DNA from: Candidatus Sulfopaludibacter sp. SbA3
GTDB taxonomy: Bacteria; Acidobacteriota; Vicinamibacteria; Vicinamibacterales; UBA2999
Reading direction: 5' to 3'
NCBI GenBank assembly: GCA_945903265.1
Contig: CAMDNQ010000012.1
Location: 49,825 to 113,824, forward strand
DNA: 64,000 bases
Shown here: positions 42,892-51,981 of the stretch, one piece after another
Numbering within the stretch: position 1 is the stretch's first letter
How the letters are laid out: every line of letters starts with the position of its first letter
Translations under genes and position numbers: made by a program
Notes under the pieces: model-generated
The model's input: the letters and a program-made list of their open reading frames with translations, nothing else
What the model was told of the DNA's origin: nothing
Databases searched by the model: none

Positions 42892-43870
42892 CGACCGGAT
42901 CCTCACGCAGCAGCCGCTGGCTGAGAATCGTCCAGACCGCAAACGCCAGCCGGCGCCGATCGTGCCGCGCGATATCCGTACACCAGAACCGCCCGAGCAC
43001 CGCTTCGGTCTCCCCCTCCAGCGTACCGACTTCGAGCGGCTCCTTGTTTTCCGATGCGTACCGCGCGAGGGCTTCGGCCGAGGGCCGCCCGGTATTGGCC
43101 ACGACGACATCGACCGGCCGCCCAAGCGCGTCAGACACCCAGCGCGCCGAATCGGCGGCCGTAAAGCCGCGCATGCCGCGCCCTTCGGTCAGGAGGTTGG
43201 CGATCAGGATGATCGGACCGTCCATGTCGGCCAGCGCTTCGCGGACGCCGCGCACCAGCAGCGGCGGCATCAGGCTGGTGAAGAAACTGCCCGGACCGAT
43301 GATCACGGCGTCAAAGGTGCGGATGGCGTCTGCCACCGTCGGATGGATCGACGCCTCCGGCTCGAGCCAGACGCGCTTGACCTGTCGACCGCGCGACTGT
43401 CCCGCGTCGACCTCGACTTCGCCGCGTGTCTCCGTTCCATCGCTGTATTGCGCGCAGACTGACGCCGGTTCGGTACTGATCGGCAACACGCGGCCGCGGC
43501 ATCCCAGCAGCAACCGCAGCCCGTCCACCGCTTCGAGGAAATCGCCGCTGTACTGCTCCATCATCGACAGCAGCAGATTCCCGCCGGTATGTCCGCCCAA
43601 CCTGGTGTTGGCTTCCAGCATCGGGAGCCGGGAGAGGAGGACGCGACGCGCTTCGCGCTCGTTCCGCGACAGCGCCAGCGCACACTTGAGCACGTCCCCG
43701 GGCGGCAGAACGCCCAGCTCGTCTCTAAGCTGCCCCGAACTGCCTCCGCTATCGAACATCGTGACGACCGCGTTGACGGTGAGCCAGGGATTTGTCTTCA
43801 GGCCGCCCAGCAGGCTGGGAAGCCCGGTTCCGCCGCCAACACAGCCGACATTGAACTCGCGCAACTGCAT
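42872..43870 (-). CDS. Gluconeogenesis factor YvcK/CofD-like protein
   Basis: A CofD-like protein of 332 residues, a UDP-sugar-binding regulator of carbon metabolism and cell morphology. The nucleotide-binding start is VGCVGGGTGLPSLLGGLK, and the motifs TMFDSGGSSGQLRDELGVLPPGDVLKCALAL and LGGHTGGNLLLSMMEQYSGDF follow. FDAVIIGPGSFFTSLMPPLLVRGV and IANLLTEGRGMRGFTAADS are family cores. The start at 43870 (ATG) is supported. Its end overlaps the LigD-type gene by 20 bp. Confidence 0.92.
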   Translation of the reverse strand: MQLREFNVGCVGGGTGLPSLLGGLKTNPWLTVNAVVTMFDSGGSSGQLRDELGVLPPGDVLKCALALSRNEREARRVLLSRLPMLEANTRLGGHTGGNLLLSMMEQYSGDFLEAVDGLRLLLGCRGRVLPISTEPASVCAQYSDGTETRGEVEVDAGQSRGRQVKRVWLEPEASIHPTVADAIRTFDAVIIGPGSFFTSLMPPLLVRGVREALADMDGPIILIANLLTEGRGMRGFTAADSARWVSDALGRPVDVVVANTGRPSAEALARYASENKEPLEVGTLEGETEAVLGRFWCTDIARHDRRRLAFAVWTILSQRLLREDPVVSAFSS

Positions 43871-43947
43871 CGTTCTGATTCTAGACGCAACGCCACGGCC
43901 GGGTTGGCGCCGCCAGGCGCGGCGATCCGCTATGGTCTAATGAACAC

Positions 43948-44652
43948 ATGAAACCGTGGCGGCACGCCGCCGCTGCGCTCGTCGCGGACCTCACCCGCAT
44001 TTTCGCCGGCCGTCTCCGCTCGGTCGTCGCCTATGGTCCTCACCTCGAAGGCGACGATGAAGCGTCCCTTACCTGTCTCGCGCTGGTGGATTCGATCGGG
44101 ATGAGCGATCTCGACGCCTGCGCGCGGCTCGCCGGGCAGTGGGAACGCCATCGCCTGGCCATCCCGCTCATTCTGGCCGAGCAGGAATTCAGGCGGTCGC
44201 TCGACGCGTTTCCGCTCGAGTACGGGGAAATCCTGCGCGCGCACGAGCGCCTGTTTGGCGACGATCCGTTCACGCAGGTCACCATCAGCCACGAAGACTT
44301 GCGGCGCGCCTGCGAAACGCAGGTCAAGAGCCATCTGCTCCACCTGCGCGAGGGCTTCATTGAATCCGGCGGCCGGCCGCAGGCGATCGCCGACCTGGTG
44401 GCGGCGGCCGCACCGGCATTCGGATCCCTGCTCCGGAACGTCGCGCGCCTCAACGGCGGCCCCGACGCCAGTCGCATCGAGGCCACACGGGAGGGTGGGC
44501 GGCTCGCCGGCATCCCCGACGCCATCGTCAGCGACATTCTTGCCCTCGAGCGCAAGGCGACAATCCCCACAACCGATCCCGCGCGGCTGTTTCCGCAGTA
44601 CCTCGCCGCCGTCGAAGACCTGGCGCGCGTCGTAGACACGTGGCGCAGCTAA
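43948..44652 (+). CDS. Conserved hypothetical protein, possibly degenerate nucleotidyltransferase fold
   Basis: A soluble protein of 234 residues of unknown function. The N-terminal half has a strand pattern like minimal nucleotidyltransferases (SVVAYGPHLEGD, LTCLALVDS), but the catalytic GS...DxD motif is not convincing. The centre FPLEYGEILRAHERLFGDDPF and the helical C-terminal part look conserved-like. It is followed, with a 13-bp overlap, by the TPM-domain and LemA genes, so it probably belongs to their operon. I do not assign a function. Confidence 0.65.
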   Translation: MKPWRHAAAALVADLTRIFAGRLRSVVAYGPHLEGDDEASLTCLALVDSIGMSDLDACARLAGQWERHRLAIPLILAEQEFRRSLDAFPLEYGEILRAHERLFGDDPFTQVTISHEDLRRACETQVKSHLLHLREGFIESGGRPQAIADLVAAAAPAFGSLLRNVARLNGGPDASRIEATREGGRLAGIPDAIVSDILALERKATIPTTDPARLFPQYLAAVEDLARVVDTWRS

Positions 44653-45422
44653 TCCTCGTCCTGCTGCTGGCAGTCGCGCCGGCCGCGGCGCAGGAGCTGC
44701 CCGAGCTGACCGCGCCCGTCAACGACTTCGCCAACATCGTCGATGCAGACAGCGAGATGGCGATGGAAGCGCTCATCCGCTCGCTTCAGCAGGCCAGCGG
44801 CGACGTGGTCGTCGTGGCGACCGTCGATACGTTCGCGCCATACGGCGACATCCGTGAGTACGCGAACCAGCTGTTCGAAAACCGAGGGCGCGGTATCGGA
44901 CAGGCGGGGCGCGACAATGGGCTGCTCGTCCTGCTGGCGGTAAAGGATCGCCAGGTCTGGGTGGAAACCGGCTACGAGCTCGAGCAGTTTATTACCGACG
45001 GCTTTGCAGGCGACACGAGCCGGAATGACATGGCGCCAGAATTCCGGCGCGGCAATTACGGTGCGGGCTTGTATGCCGGCGTGGCGCGCATCATCGGCCG
45101 CATCGCCGAGCGGCGCAACGTCACGCTCGAGGGGGTCCCTCGCGATGCCGTGCCGGCCACGCCGACCGCCGGTACACCTGGCGGTATCGTCATGGCCATC
45201 TTCATCGCGTTTATCGTGCTGAACGCGATAGCGGCGCGCGCACGCGGAAGGCGCAGCGTCGGCCGGCGGTGGGGTGCTCCGATTGGCGGATGGACCAGCG
45301 GCGTCGGACCATTCGGGGGCGGCTTCGGTGGCGGGTTCGGCGGCGGAGGCGGATTCGGCGGTGGATTCGGGGGATTTGGCGGCGGACGCAGCGGCGGTGG
45401 CGGCGGCGGCGCCGGATGGTAA
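44640..45422 (+). CDS. TPM-domain protein (YgcG-type) with Gly-rich tail
   Basis: A 260-residue exported or anchored protein. After a signal peptide (MAQLILVLLLAVAPAAAQ), the TPM domain contains VNDFANIVDADSEMAMEALI, NGLLVLLAVKDRQVWVETGYELE and ITDGFAGDTSRNDMAPEFRRGNYGAGLYAG. A membrane helix follows (GIVMAIFIAFIVLNAIAA). The last 60 residues are a Gly/Phe-rich repeat (GGGFGGGFGGGG). TPM proteins often occur next to LemA, as here. GTG at 44640 starts 13 bp inside the previous gene. Confidence 0.88.
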   Translation: MAQLILVLLLAVAPAAAQELPELTAPVNDFANIVDADSEMAMEALIRSLQQASGDVVVVATVDTFAPYGDIREYANQLFENRGRGIGQAGRDNGLLVLLAVKDRQVWVETGYELEQFITDGFAGDTSRNDMAPEFRRGNYGAGLYAGVARIIGRIAERRNVTLEGVPRDAVPATPTAGTPGGIVMAIFIAFIVLNAIAARARGRRSVGRRWGAPIGGWTSGVGPFGGGFGGGFGGGGGFGGGFGGFGGGRSGGGGGGAGW

Positions 45423-45438
45423 TGGAGGAGGCAGGGAC

Positions 45439-46011
45439 ATGATTCGACAGCTTCGAACAATTGGCACGCTCGCACTGCTGCTCGTCGCGGGAGCAGCATC
45501 GTCTGGATGCTCGTACAACCAGTTCGTGTCGCAGGAGGAAGCCATCAAGACGCAGTGGGCGCAGGTCGAGAACCAGCTCCAGCGGCGGAACGACCTGATT
45601 CCCAACTTGGTGGAAACCACGAAGGGCGTGGCGCAGCAGGAACGTGATGTCTTCGGACAGATCGCCGAATCGCGCGCCAGGCTTGCCGGCGCCCAGACAC
45701 CCGAGCAGACGATGCAGGCTGCCAACGAACAGAGTGCCGCCCTCGCCCGTCTGCTCGTCATCGTCGAGAATTACCCGCAACTGCGATCGAGCGAGACGTT
45801 CAATCGCCTGATGGATGAACTGGCCGGCACGGAGAATCGCATCGCCGTCGAGCGCATGCGCTACAACGAGCGGGTCCAGGCGTACAACACGTCGCGACGG
45901 CAGTTCCCGTCAAACATCACGGCCAGCATCTTCGGCTTCCAGGAATACGCCGTGTTCAACGCGCCGCCCGAGGCGGAGCGCGTCCCCAGCGTCACCTTCG
46001 AGCGGTCATAG
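45439..46011 (+). CDS. lemA: LemA-family lipoprotein
   Basis: A 190-residue membrane-associated helical protein. The N terminus ends in a lipobox (LVAGAASSGC), so it should be lipidated. The LemA core is clear: EEAIKTQWAQVENQLQRRNDLIPNLVETTKGVAQQERDVFGQIAESRARL, RLLVIVENYPQLRSSETFNRLMDELAGTENRIAVERMRYNERVQAYNTSRRQFP. The ATG at 45439 has GGAGGAG 9 nt upstream. It follows the TPM protein by 16 bp, which is the usual arrangement. Confidence 0.92.
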   Translation: MIRQLRTIGTLALLLVAGAASSGCSYNQFVSQEEAIKTQWAQVENQLQRRNDLIPNLVETTKGVAQQERDVFGQIAESRARLAGAQTPEQTMQAANEQSAALARLLVIVENYPQLRSSETFNRLMDELAGTENRIAVERMRYNERVQAYNTSRRQFPSNITASIFGFQEYAVFNAPPEAERVPSVTFERS

Positions 46012-46014
46012 GAG

Positions 46015-46512
46015 ATGCCTCTCGTCGATGCCCTTCTGCCGGAGTTCGACAACGAGATGACGAAGACGCGAAAGGTCCTGGAGCGCGTACCGGATGACAA
46101 ACGCGACTGGAAGCCCCACCCGAAGTCGTTCTCACTGGGCGCGCTGGCAACCCATGTGGCGAATCTCCCAAACTGGGGATCCGAGACGTTGAATCGCTCG
46201 GAGCTCGATGTCGGCGGTGCTCCTCCGCTCGCGACTCTGCCGTCGACGAGCGACATCGTGGCCGCCTTTGACAAGAATGTGGCGGACGCACGCGCGGCCC
46301 TGTCCGGCAAGACCGACGCCGAACTGGCCGCGATGTGGTCGCTTCGATACAGCGGACGAACCCTCTTCTCGATGCCGAAGGCCACCGTGTGGCGTTCATT
46401 CGTGGTGAGCCATCTCATTCACCATCGAGCGCAGCTGACCGTATATTTACGTCTGCTCGATGTCCCAGTCCCTGCGATCTACGGACCCAACGCAGACGAA
46501 CCTGCTTTCTGA
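46015..46512 (+). CDS. DinB-family protein
   Basis: A four-helix-bundle protein of 165 residues, a family of probable metal-dependent enzymes (thiol transferases or related). The core FSLGALATHVANLPNWGSETL and the metal-binding SHLIHHRAQLTVYLRLLDVPVP are present. The stop comes after the start of the next gene, which overlaps it by 53 bp. Substrates are unknown. A second DinB-fold gene lies on the minus strand at 48016-48540, on the other side of the polytopic gene. Confidence 0.85.
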   Translation: MPLVDALLPEFDNEMTKTRKVLERVPDDKRDWKPHPKSFSLGALATHVANLPNWGSETLNRSELDVGGAPPLATLPSTSDIVAAFDKNVADARAALSGKTDAELAAMWSLRYSGRTLFSMPKATVWRSFVVSHLIHHRAQLTVYLRLLDVPVPAIYGPNADEPAF

Positions 46513-48001
46513 GCCGGCGAGTACCGATCGGCGCCGCCTGACGATTCCGCTTCTGGTGGTGGGCGGAGCCCTGTTCGTCGTGCTGGCAACGGCCAACGGC
46601 GCGGGCTATCGGTACGGGACGTCGGACCAGGCCTTCTACATCCCTGTGATCACGCGAGCGATCGACCTGTCTCTGTTTCCTCGTGATGGCGCCGTCATCG
46701 ATGCGGAAGGCCGGCTGATGCTCATGGACGAGGTGATGGCCACCCTCGTCTTCGGGACCGGTATTCAGCTCGAGACAGCCTTCCTCGCCGGGTACGTCCT
46801 CTCGATGCTCCTGCTCTGGACGGCCGTCACCCTCATCGGGTCGCGGCTCTACCGTCACACGTGGGCGGTCATGGCACTGGGCGCCGCGCTGACCTTGCGT
46901 CATCGGATCCCGCGGACGAGCGCAAACTCCCTCGAGCCCTATTTCCATCCACGCATGCTCGCCTTCAGCCTCGGAGCACTGGCGATTGCCGCGGTCCTCT
47001 ACCGCCGTGACCGCACCGCCATCGCGCTGGTCGCGTGTTGCGCCGTCGTTCACGTGACGACCGCCTTGTGGTTCTCGGTCCTCGTTGGCGTTGCGCTGGC
47101 GGTCCTGGAGCCACAGTGGCGAAGGCTTGGCTGGCTCGCATTGCTGATGGCGGCGGTGGTGCTCACTGCGGGGGTGATGTTCGGGCCGCTCCGGGGAACC
47201 CTGACCGCGATGGATGACGTCTGGCTGCAGGCAGTGGCGAGCAAGGATTCGCTCTTTGCCACGCAGTGGCCTGTCTGGGCATGGGCGGCGAACTTTGCGT
47301 CGCTTGGACTCCTGTGGTGGACGTACCGCGTGCGCACGCAGCGCGGTGACGCGACAGCGATCGATCGGGCGCTGGTGTGGGGTGCGACGGCCCTGGTGGG
47401 CGTGTTCGTGGCGACGCTCCCGTTTGTCGCGGCCGGCATCGCACTGCCGGTCCAGTTTCAGATTTCGCGCGTCTTCTGGCTCGTGGAATTCGTCGCGGTC
47501 GTCTACGTGATCGGCGCACTCGCGGACGGACCGACGCGGGCCATCCGCATGGCCGCCGTTCTGGTCCTCGTGGCATTCTCTGCCGGTCGTGGGCTGTACA
47601 TCATGTTCGTCGAGCGGCCCGAGCGGCCGCTGTTTGAAATCGGCCTCTCCGAGACGCCGTGGGACGACGCCAACAGGTGGCTCGCGGCGCAGCCGCGCGA
47701 CATCCACGTGCTTGCGGACCCTGGCCATGCCTGGAAGTACGGCACCAGCGTCCGCGTGTCAGCCGAACGCGACGTGCTGATTGAAGAGGTGAAGGACTCG
47801 GCGCTGGCGATCTACTCCAGAGAAGTGGCGGCGAGAGTCGTCGAGCGCACGGCTGCAATCGGCAATTTCAGCGAGATGTCCCCCGATGGCGCCAGGGAGC
47901 TCGCCCGGCGCTACGACCTGGACTATCTGGTCACCGAGAACGATCTGCCGCTGACAGAAGTCTTTCGCAACGCGCAGTTCCGAATCTACGATCTTCGATA
48001 A
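46460..48001 (+). CDS. Polytopic membrane protein of unknown function
   Basis: A 513-residue protein with about ten hydrophobic helices starting near residue 28 (IPLLVVGGALFVVLATANGAGY) and a soluble C-terminal domain of 120 residues (ETPWDDANRWLAAQPRDIHVLADPGHAWKYGTSVRVSAERDVLIEEVK). The layout resembles membrane glycosyltransferases and DUF6798-type proteins, but no catalytic motif is certain. An ATG at 46460 overlaps the DinB gene by 53 bp; later starts (for example TTG 46508) would remove polar N-terminal residues only. Function is not assigned. Confidence 0.65.
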   Translation: MSQSLRSTDPTQTNLLSEPASTDRRRLTIPLLVVGGALFVVLATANGAGYRYGTSDQAFYIPVITRAIDLSLFPRDGAVIDAEGRLMLMDEVMATLVFGTGIQLETAFLAGYVLSMLLLWTAVTLIGSRLYRHTWAVMALGAALTLRHRIPRTSANSLEPYFHPRMLAFSLGALAIAAVLYRRDRTAIALVACCAVVHVTTALWFSVLVGVALAVLEPQWRRLGWLALLMAAVVLTAGVMFGPLRGTLTAMDDVWLQAVASKDSLFATQWPVWAWAANFASLGLLWWTYRVRTQRGDATAIDRALVWGATALVGVFVATLPFVAAGIALPVQFQISRVFWLVEFVAVVYVIGALADGPTRAIRMAAVLVLVAFSAGRGLYIMFVERPERPLFEIGLSETPWDDANRWLAAQPRDIHVLADPGHAWKYGTSVRVSAERDVLIEEVKDSALAIYSREVAARVVERTAAIGNFSEMSPDGARELARRYDLDYLVTENDLPLTEVFRNAQFRIYDLR

Positions 48002-48002
48002 C

Positions 48003-48019
48003 TGCCGACTACCGACTAG
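48003..48019. repeat. Short intergenic CTACCGACTA repeat
   Basis: The sequence gccgactaccgactag lies just after the stop codon of the polytopic gene. It is a minimal copy of the dispersed spacer repeat. Confidence 0.4.
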
Positions 48020-48540
48020 GGCTTGCCCGGGGGAAGGACCCTTCCCTGCATCTTCATCCACAGTTCATCGACATCTGTCGGATGCAGCATCTTGGTCATC
48101 CAGACGATCTGACCCATGTGCGCAGCGTTGTGATGCGTCACGTGCAGCAGAATCTGCGCATAGGTCGTCAGCTTCCCGCTCCGATCGGTCGTCTGCATCA
48201 GCTGCGACGGCTGCATCGCTTTGAGCACGTCTTCCGTGACGCGACGAGCATCGGTCCACGCCTCGACAATGGCCGCCCGCGAATGGCTCCCGCGGGCGGC
48301 AAATTCAGCGGCGCGATCGCGTGGCACATCACGGCCGTCTATGACGTTCTCGAAGTAGTACCGGTTCGAACCCGACAAGTGCAGGACGAGATTAGCGACC
48401 GCATTCGACCGGTCATTGGGACGCCACCAGAGCTCATCGTCGGTGAGGATGTTCAGGCAGGCATCGATCTGCCCCGGATAGTCCGTGATGAGACGCAGCC
48501 GGGACACGTGAAGGACTGTCGACTCGAGATCGTGGCTCAT
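48016..48540 (-). CDS. DinB-like protein (DUF1572/DinB_2 type)
   Basis: A 174-residue four-helix-bundle protein. Metal-binding candidates are HLSGSNRYYFENVI near residue 54 and VTHHNAAHMGQIVWMTKML near residue 139. The start MSHDLESTVLHV fits the DinB fold, and its sequence is distant from the plus-strand DinB protein at 46015. Enzymatic role is unknown. It is divergent from the alpha/beta hydrolase, with 29 bp between starts. Confidence 0.85.
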   Translation of the reverse strand: MSHDLESTVLHVSRLRLITDYPGQIDACLNILTDDELWWRPNDRSNAVANLVLHLSGSNRYYFENVIDGRDVPRDRAAEFAARGSHSRAAIVEAWTDARRVTEDVLKAMQPSQLMQTTDRSGKLTTYAQILLHVTHHNAAHMGQIVWMTKMLHPTDVDELWMKMQGRVLPPGKP

Positions 48541-48569
48541 CGCGCGATGGTAAGCTCAAATCACACGCG

Positions 48570-49565
48570 ATGTCATTCGTGACCTCGGAGTTCCGCCCCC
48601 GCATTCGCGGCGGCCACCGCCAGACGCTGTACGCGTGGGCCAGAAAACGACGCTTCTCGAATCTGCCGGACCCGGTTGAACGGTATTTCGACGTCGCAGC
48701 CGACACCCGCGTGCTCGCGCATTGCCACTGGCATCCCGACGCCAGGCGACATCCCACCATCCTGCTGCTCCACGGTCTCGAAGGGTCGAGCCTCGCGCAT
48801 TACATGTGCGGAATCTCCGATAAGGCATGGACCGCCGGCTGGAACGTGGTCAGGCTCAATCAGCGGAATTGCGGGGGCACCGAGCATCTCTGCCGCGGGT
48901 TGTATCACTCGGGGCTGACGCACGACCCGCTGTTCGTGCTGCGTGAGCTGATCGCACGCGATGGCATCTCCTCGCTCGCGGTCGCCGGGTATTCACTCGG
49001 CGGCAATCTGGCTCTCAAGCTCGCCGGCGAACTGGGTGACTCGGCGCCACCGGAGCTGAAGGCAGTCTGTGCCGTGTCGCCGACACTCGACCTCGCACGT
49101 TGCGTCGATACGCTGGAGCGACCGGGTAATTTCGCGTACCAATGGAACTTTGTTCGAAATCTGAAGTCGCGGATGCGGCGAAAGATGATGGCGGTGCCTG
49201 GCGTGTACTCGCGCGATTCCCTTCGGCGCATCTGGACGATCCGCCGCTTTGACGACGTGTTTACCGCCCCCTCCCATGGGTTCAGGGATTCGGCTGACTA
49301 TTACTACCGCGCTAGCGCCCTGCGCGTCGTCGACCGCATACGGGTGCCGACCCTCATCATGACCGCCGAGGACGATCCCTTTGTGCCCGTGGCCCCTTTC
49401 ACGCACGCGTCAATCACGGGCAACCCGAACGTCACAGTTGTGGTGACACCCGAGGGAGGGCACTGCGCGTACGTGGAAGGCCCCGACGACAGGTACGACG
49501 GCTATTGGGCCGAGCGCGAGATCGTCCGGTTCGTCAGCGCGTCAATCAGCAGTCGCGCGAACTGA
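48570..49565 (+). CDS. YheT-family alpha/beta hydrolase
   Basis: A 331-residue hydrolase of the YheT/YMC subgroup. The start SEFRPRIRGGHRQTLYAW is family-specific. The nucleophile is the Ser in AVAGYSLGGNLALKL, the acid is Asp in TAEDDPFVP, and the His is in EGGHCAYVEG. The oxyanion strand is LLLHGLEGSSLAHY. Substrates are probably ester or lipid compounds. The last 64 bp overlap the convergent DUF72 gene. Confidence 0.9.
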   Translation: MSFVTSEFRPRIRGGHRQTLYAWARKRRFSNLPDPVERYFDVAADTRVLAHCHWHPDARRHPTILLLHGLEGSSLAHYMCGISDKAWTAGWNVVRLNQRNCGGTEHLCRGLYHSGLTHDPLFVLRELIARDGISSLAVAGYSLGGNLALKLAGELGDSAPPELKAVCAVSPTLDLARCVDTLERPGNFAYQWNFVRNLKSRMRRKMMAVPGVYSRDSLRRIWTIRRFDDVFTAPSHGFRDSADYYYRASALRVVDRIRVPTLIMTAEDDPFVPVAPFTHASITGNPNVTVVVTPEGGHCAYVEGPDDRYDGYWAEREIVRFVSASISSRAN

Positions 49566-50227
49566 GGCCCCTTCCCGGACTCTTCGTGCTTGAAGTACAC
49601 GAAGACGTCGCTCCGGCCTTCCGTCGACTCGGCGATGACGGTCGCCCAGCGCTCGATGCCGGCAGGGTCGTAGCCCTCGTCTCGCAACCGGAAGTATCCG
49701 TAATCCGCCGTGACGACCACCGGCGTTGAGAGCTTCTCGCTGTCGGCGACGCAAAGCGCCAGATTGCGGGCATGCAGCCGCTCATAAATCTCGTCGTCGA
49801 ACCATGACGGGTGGCGGAACTCGAACGCGGCACACACCCGCGGCGGGAATGTCTCCAGGAATGCATCGAACAGGGCGATGTCCTTCTTGAGGTTCGGCGG
49901 CAGCTGAAACAGCAGCGCGCCGAGCTTCGGCCCGAGCACGGATGCCGTCTCCAGGAACTGCCGCACCTTGTCGCCGCAGTCGCGCAGCCGCGCATCGTGC
50001 GTGATGCGCTTCGGGGCCTTCAGCGTCAGCTTGAATCGTTCCGGCGTGGCCGCGTTCCATCCCTGGAGGATCTTTTCGGTCGGCGCACGATAGAACGTGT
50101 AGTTGATTTCAACCGTCGGGAACTGTTCTGCGTAAAACGGAAGCATCTTTGACGCCGGCAGCGTGGCCGGATAGAAGGTGCCTTTCCATTCCGGGTAGTT
50201 GTACCCGGACGTGCCCACCCAGATCAT
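49502..50227 (-). CDS. DUF72 protein
   Basis: A TIM-barrel-like protein of 241 residues. The typical pattern IWVGTSGYNYPEWKGTFYP, VEINYTFYRAPTEKILQGW, FKLTLKAPKRITHDARL, LLFQLPPNLKKD and AFEFRHPSWFDDEIYERL is complete. Members are conserved in bacteria and archaea, with no agreed biochemical function. The start at 50227 (ATG) is only 17 bp from the divergent SCO1-type gene. The 3' end overlaps the hydrolase by 64 bp. Confidence 0.92.
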   Translation of the reverse strand: MIWVGTSGYNYPEWKGTFYPATLPASKMLPFYAEQFPTVEINYTFYRAPTEKILQGWNAATPERFKLTLKAPKRITHDARLRDCGDKVRQFLETASVLGPKLGALLFQLPPNLKKDIALFDAFLETFPPRVCAAFEFRHPSWFDDEIYERLHARNLALCVADSEKLSTPVVVTADYGYFRLRDEGYDPAGIERWATVIAESTEGRSDVFVYFKHEESGKGPQFARLLIDALTNRTISRSAQ

Positions 50228-50244
50228 TTGGTAGAGTTAAACAC

Positions 50245-51102
50245 ATGCAGTGGCGGGCCGGCATCCTGATCGCAGCGATCGCCGTGGGCGCATGCAGCCG
50301 CGCGCCAGAGGCGCGCCAGTTCGAAGTCCGCGGACAGATTCTCGGCGTCGACGCCGAGCGCCGCGAGGTCCTGGTCGACCACGAAGACATCCCCAACTTC
50401 ATGCCGGCGATGGTGATGCCGTACAAGGTCAGCGACGCGGCGCTCCTCGAAGGCAAGAAGCCCGGCGACCTCATCACCGCGACGCTCGTCGTCGAAGAGG
50501 TCGATGCCTATCTGTCGTCGATCACGACGACGGGGCATGCGCCCATCAAGAATCCTGGCGCCGGGCCTGCCATCACTGATGCCGATCTCCTGAAGACCGG
50601 CGACGCGATCCCGGACGTGACCCTGACCGACGAGACCGGCGCCAGTCGGCCTCTCTCGTCGTTCAAAGGCCACCGCGTCGCGCTCACCTTCATCTATACC
50701 CGATGCCCCCTTCCCGATTTCTGTCCGTTGATGGACAAGCACTTTGCGCGGGTTCAGCAGGAGATTCGCAGCTCCCCGGCCCTGGCCGACGTGCGCCTGG
50801 TGTCGATCACGCTCGATCCCGAATTCGATACCGCGCCGGTGCTCCAGAAGCATGCACGCGCCGTCGGCGCGGCTCCTGCGACGTGGACGTTCCTGACCGG
50901 CAGTCGCGACGACGTGCGCGCACTGGCAAAGCGGTTCGGCATCATCACCGAACCCGGCGAGTCTGCGGCGATCCTCGTTCACAATCTGCGCACCGCCGTG
51001 ATCGACGCCGAGGGCCGGGTGGCTGCCGTTCACTCCGGCAACATGTGGACACCCGCCGAACTCGTCGCCGACATCAAGACACTCTCCACTCCCGCGCACT
51101 AA
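50245..51102 (+). CDS. Lipoprotein with CusF-like copper-binding domain fused to SCO1/SenC domain
   Basis: A 285-residue exported lipoprotein (lipobox AIAVGAC, Cys17). Residues 26-95 form a CusF-type copper-binding domain: FEVRGQILGVDAERREVLVDHEDIPNFMPAMVMPYKV, with His and Met candidates. Residues 105-285 form an SCO1/thioredoxin-like domain with C154 and C160 (YTRCPLPDFCPLMDKHF) and a later His (AILVHNLRTAVID). SCO proteins deliver copper to cytochrome c oxidase; the fused domain could supply it. The ATG at 50245 is preferred. It is 17 bp from the DUF72 start on the opposite strand. Confidence 0.88.
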   Translation: MQWRAGILIAAIAVGACSRAPEARQFEVRGQILGVDAERREVLVDHEDIPNFMPAMVMPYKVSDAALLEGKKPGDLITATLVVEEVDAYLSSITTTGHAPIKNPGAGPAITDADLLKTGDAIPDVTLTDETGASRPLSSFKGHRVALTFIYTRCPLPDFCPLMDKHFARVQQEIRSSPALADVRLVSITLDPEFDTAPVLQKHARAVGAAPATWTFLTGSRDDVRALAKRFGIITEPGESAAILVHNLRTAVIDAEGRVAAVHSGNMWTPAELVADIKTLSTPAH

Positions 51103-51121
51103 GGGGGCAGGTCACGGCATT

Positions 51122-51973
51122 ATGAAACTCATCGTTCAGCCTGACGACGGTATCGCCCCGCTGCTTGGCGCCATCAAGAAGGCAAAGACGCGCGTGGACA
51201 TGGTGATCTTCCGGTTCGATGTGTCGGAGATCGAAGATGCGCTGGAAAAGGCCGTCGCGCGCGGGGTCGAAGTGCGCGCACTCGTCGCGCATACGAACAA
51301 GCGCGGTGAAAAGAAGCTCAGGCAACTTGAAGATCGGCTGCTGGCGCACGGCGTGACCGTTGATCGCACCGCCGACAAACTCCTTCGCTATCACGGAAAA
51401 CTGCTCGTCATCGACAACCGGCGGGCGTTCATCCTTGGCTTCAACTACACCTATCAGGACATTCAGAAGAGCCGCAGCTTTGGTGTGATGACGGCAAAAA
51501 AGCGCGTCGTGGCGCAGATCCAGCAGCTGATTGCGGCCGACGCCTCGCGACAGCCCTTCGAGGGCGCCCTGCCGAACCTCGTCATCAGTCCTGAGAATTC
51601 CCGCGCCCGGCTCGGCGCGTTCATCAAGAAGGCACGGCGCGAACTCCTGATTTACGACGCGGGAGTCAGTGACGACGCGATGATCGGGCTTCTGAAGAAG
51701 CGCGCCGCCGCCGGGGTGCGCGTCAGGATTCTGGGCACGCTTGAGAAGAAATGGCGCGGCGGGGACCTCCGGGTGGGAGAGGTCGCCGGCAAGAAGCTGC
51801 ACGTGCGCGCCATCATCCGCGATCGCCGTGACGCCTTTGTCGGCAGCCAGAGCCTCAGAAAACTCGAACTGGACGAACGCCGTGAAGTCGGGATTATCGT
51901 CAGGGACGCCGCGGTTGTTCGCCGATTGGTAAACATTTTCCGGGGAGACTGGAAGAAACGCCGGCGGCCGTAG
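51122..51973 (+). CDS. Phospholipase D-like protein, second HKD motif degenerate
   Basis: A 283-residue PLD-superfamily protein (cardiolipin-synthase-like or nuclease-like) without signal peptide. The first HKD motif is intact: RYHGKLLVIDNRRAFILGFNYT (His91, Lys93, Asp98). The second is LHVRAIIRDRRDAFVGSQSL near residue 225, with Lys replaced by Arg. It may be a single-HKD enzyme that dimerises, or an enzyme with reduced activity. Lys-rich patches suggest contact with nucleic acid or membrane. Confidence 0.85.
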   Translation: MKLIVQPDDGIAPLLGAIKKAKTRVDMVIFRFDVSEIEDALEKAVARGVEVRALVAHTNKRGEKKLRQLEDRLLAHGVTVDRTADKLLRYHGKLLVIDNRRAFILGFNYTYQDIQKSRSFGVMTAKKRVVAQIQQLIAADASRQPFEGALPNLVISPENSRARLGAFIKKARRELLIYDAGVSDDAMIGLLKKRAAAGVRVRILGTLEKKWRGGDLRVGEVAGKKLHVRAIIRDRRDAFVGSQSLRKLELDERREVGIIVRDAAVVRRLVNIFRGDWKKRRRP

Positions 51974-51981
51974 TCACTCCA

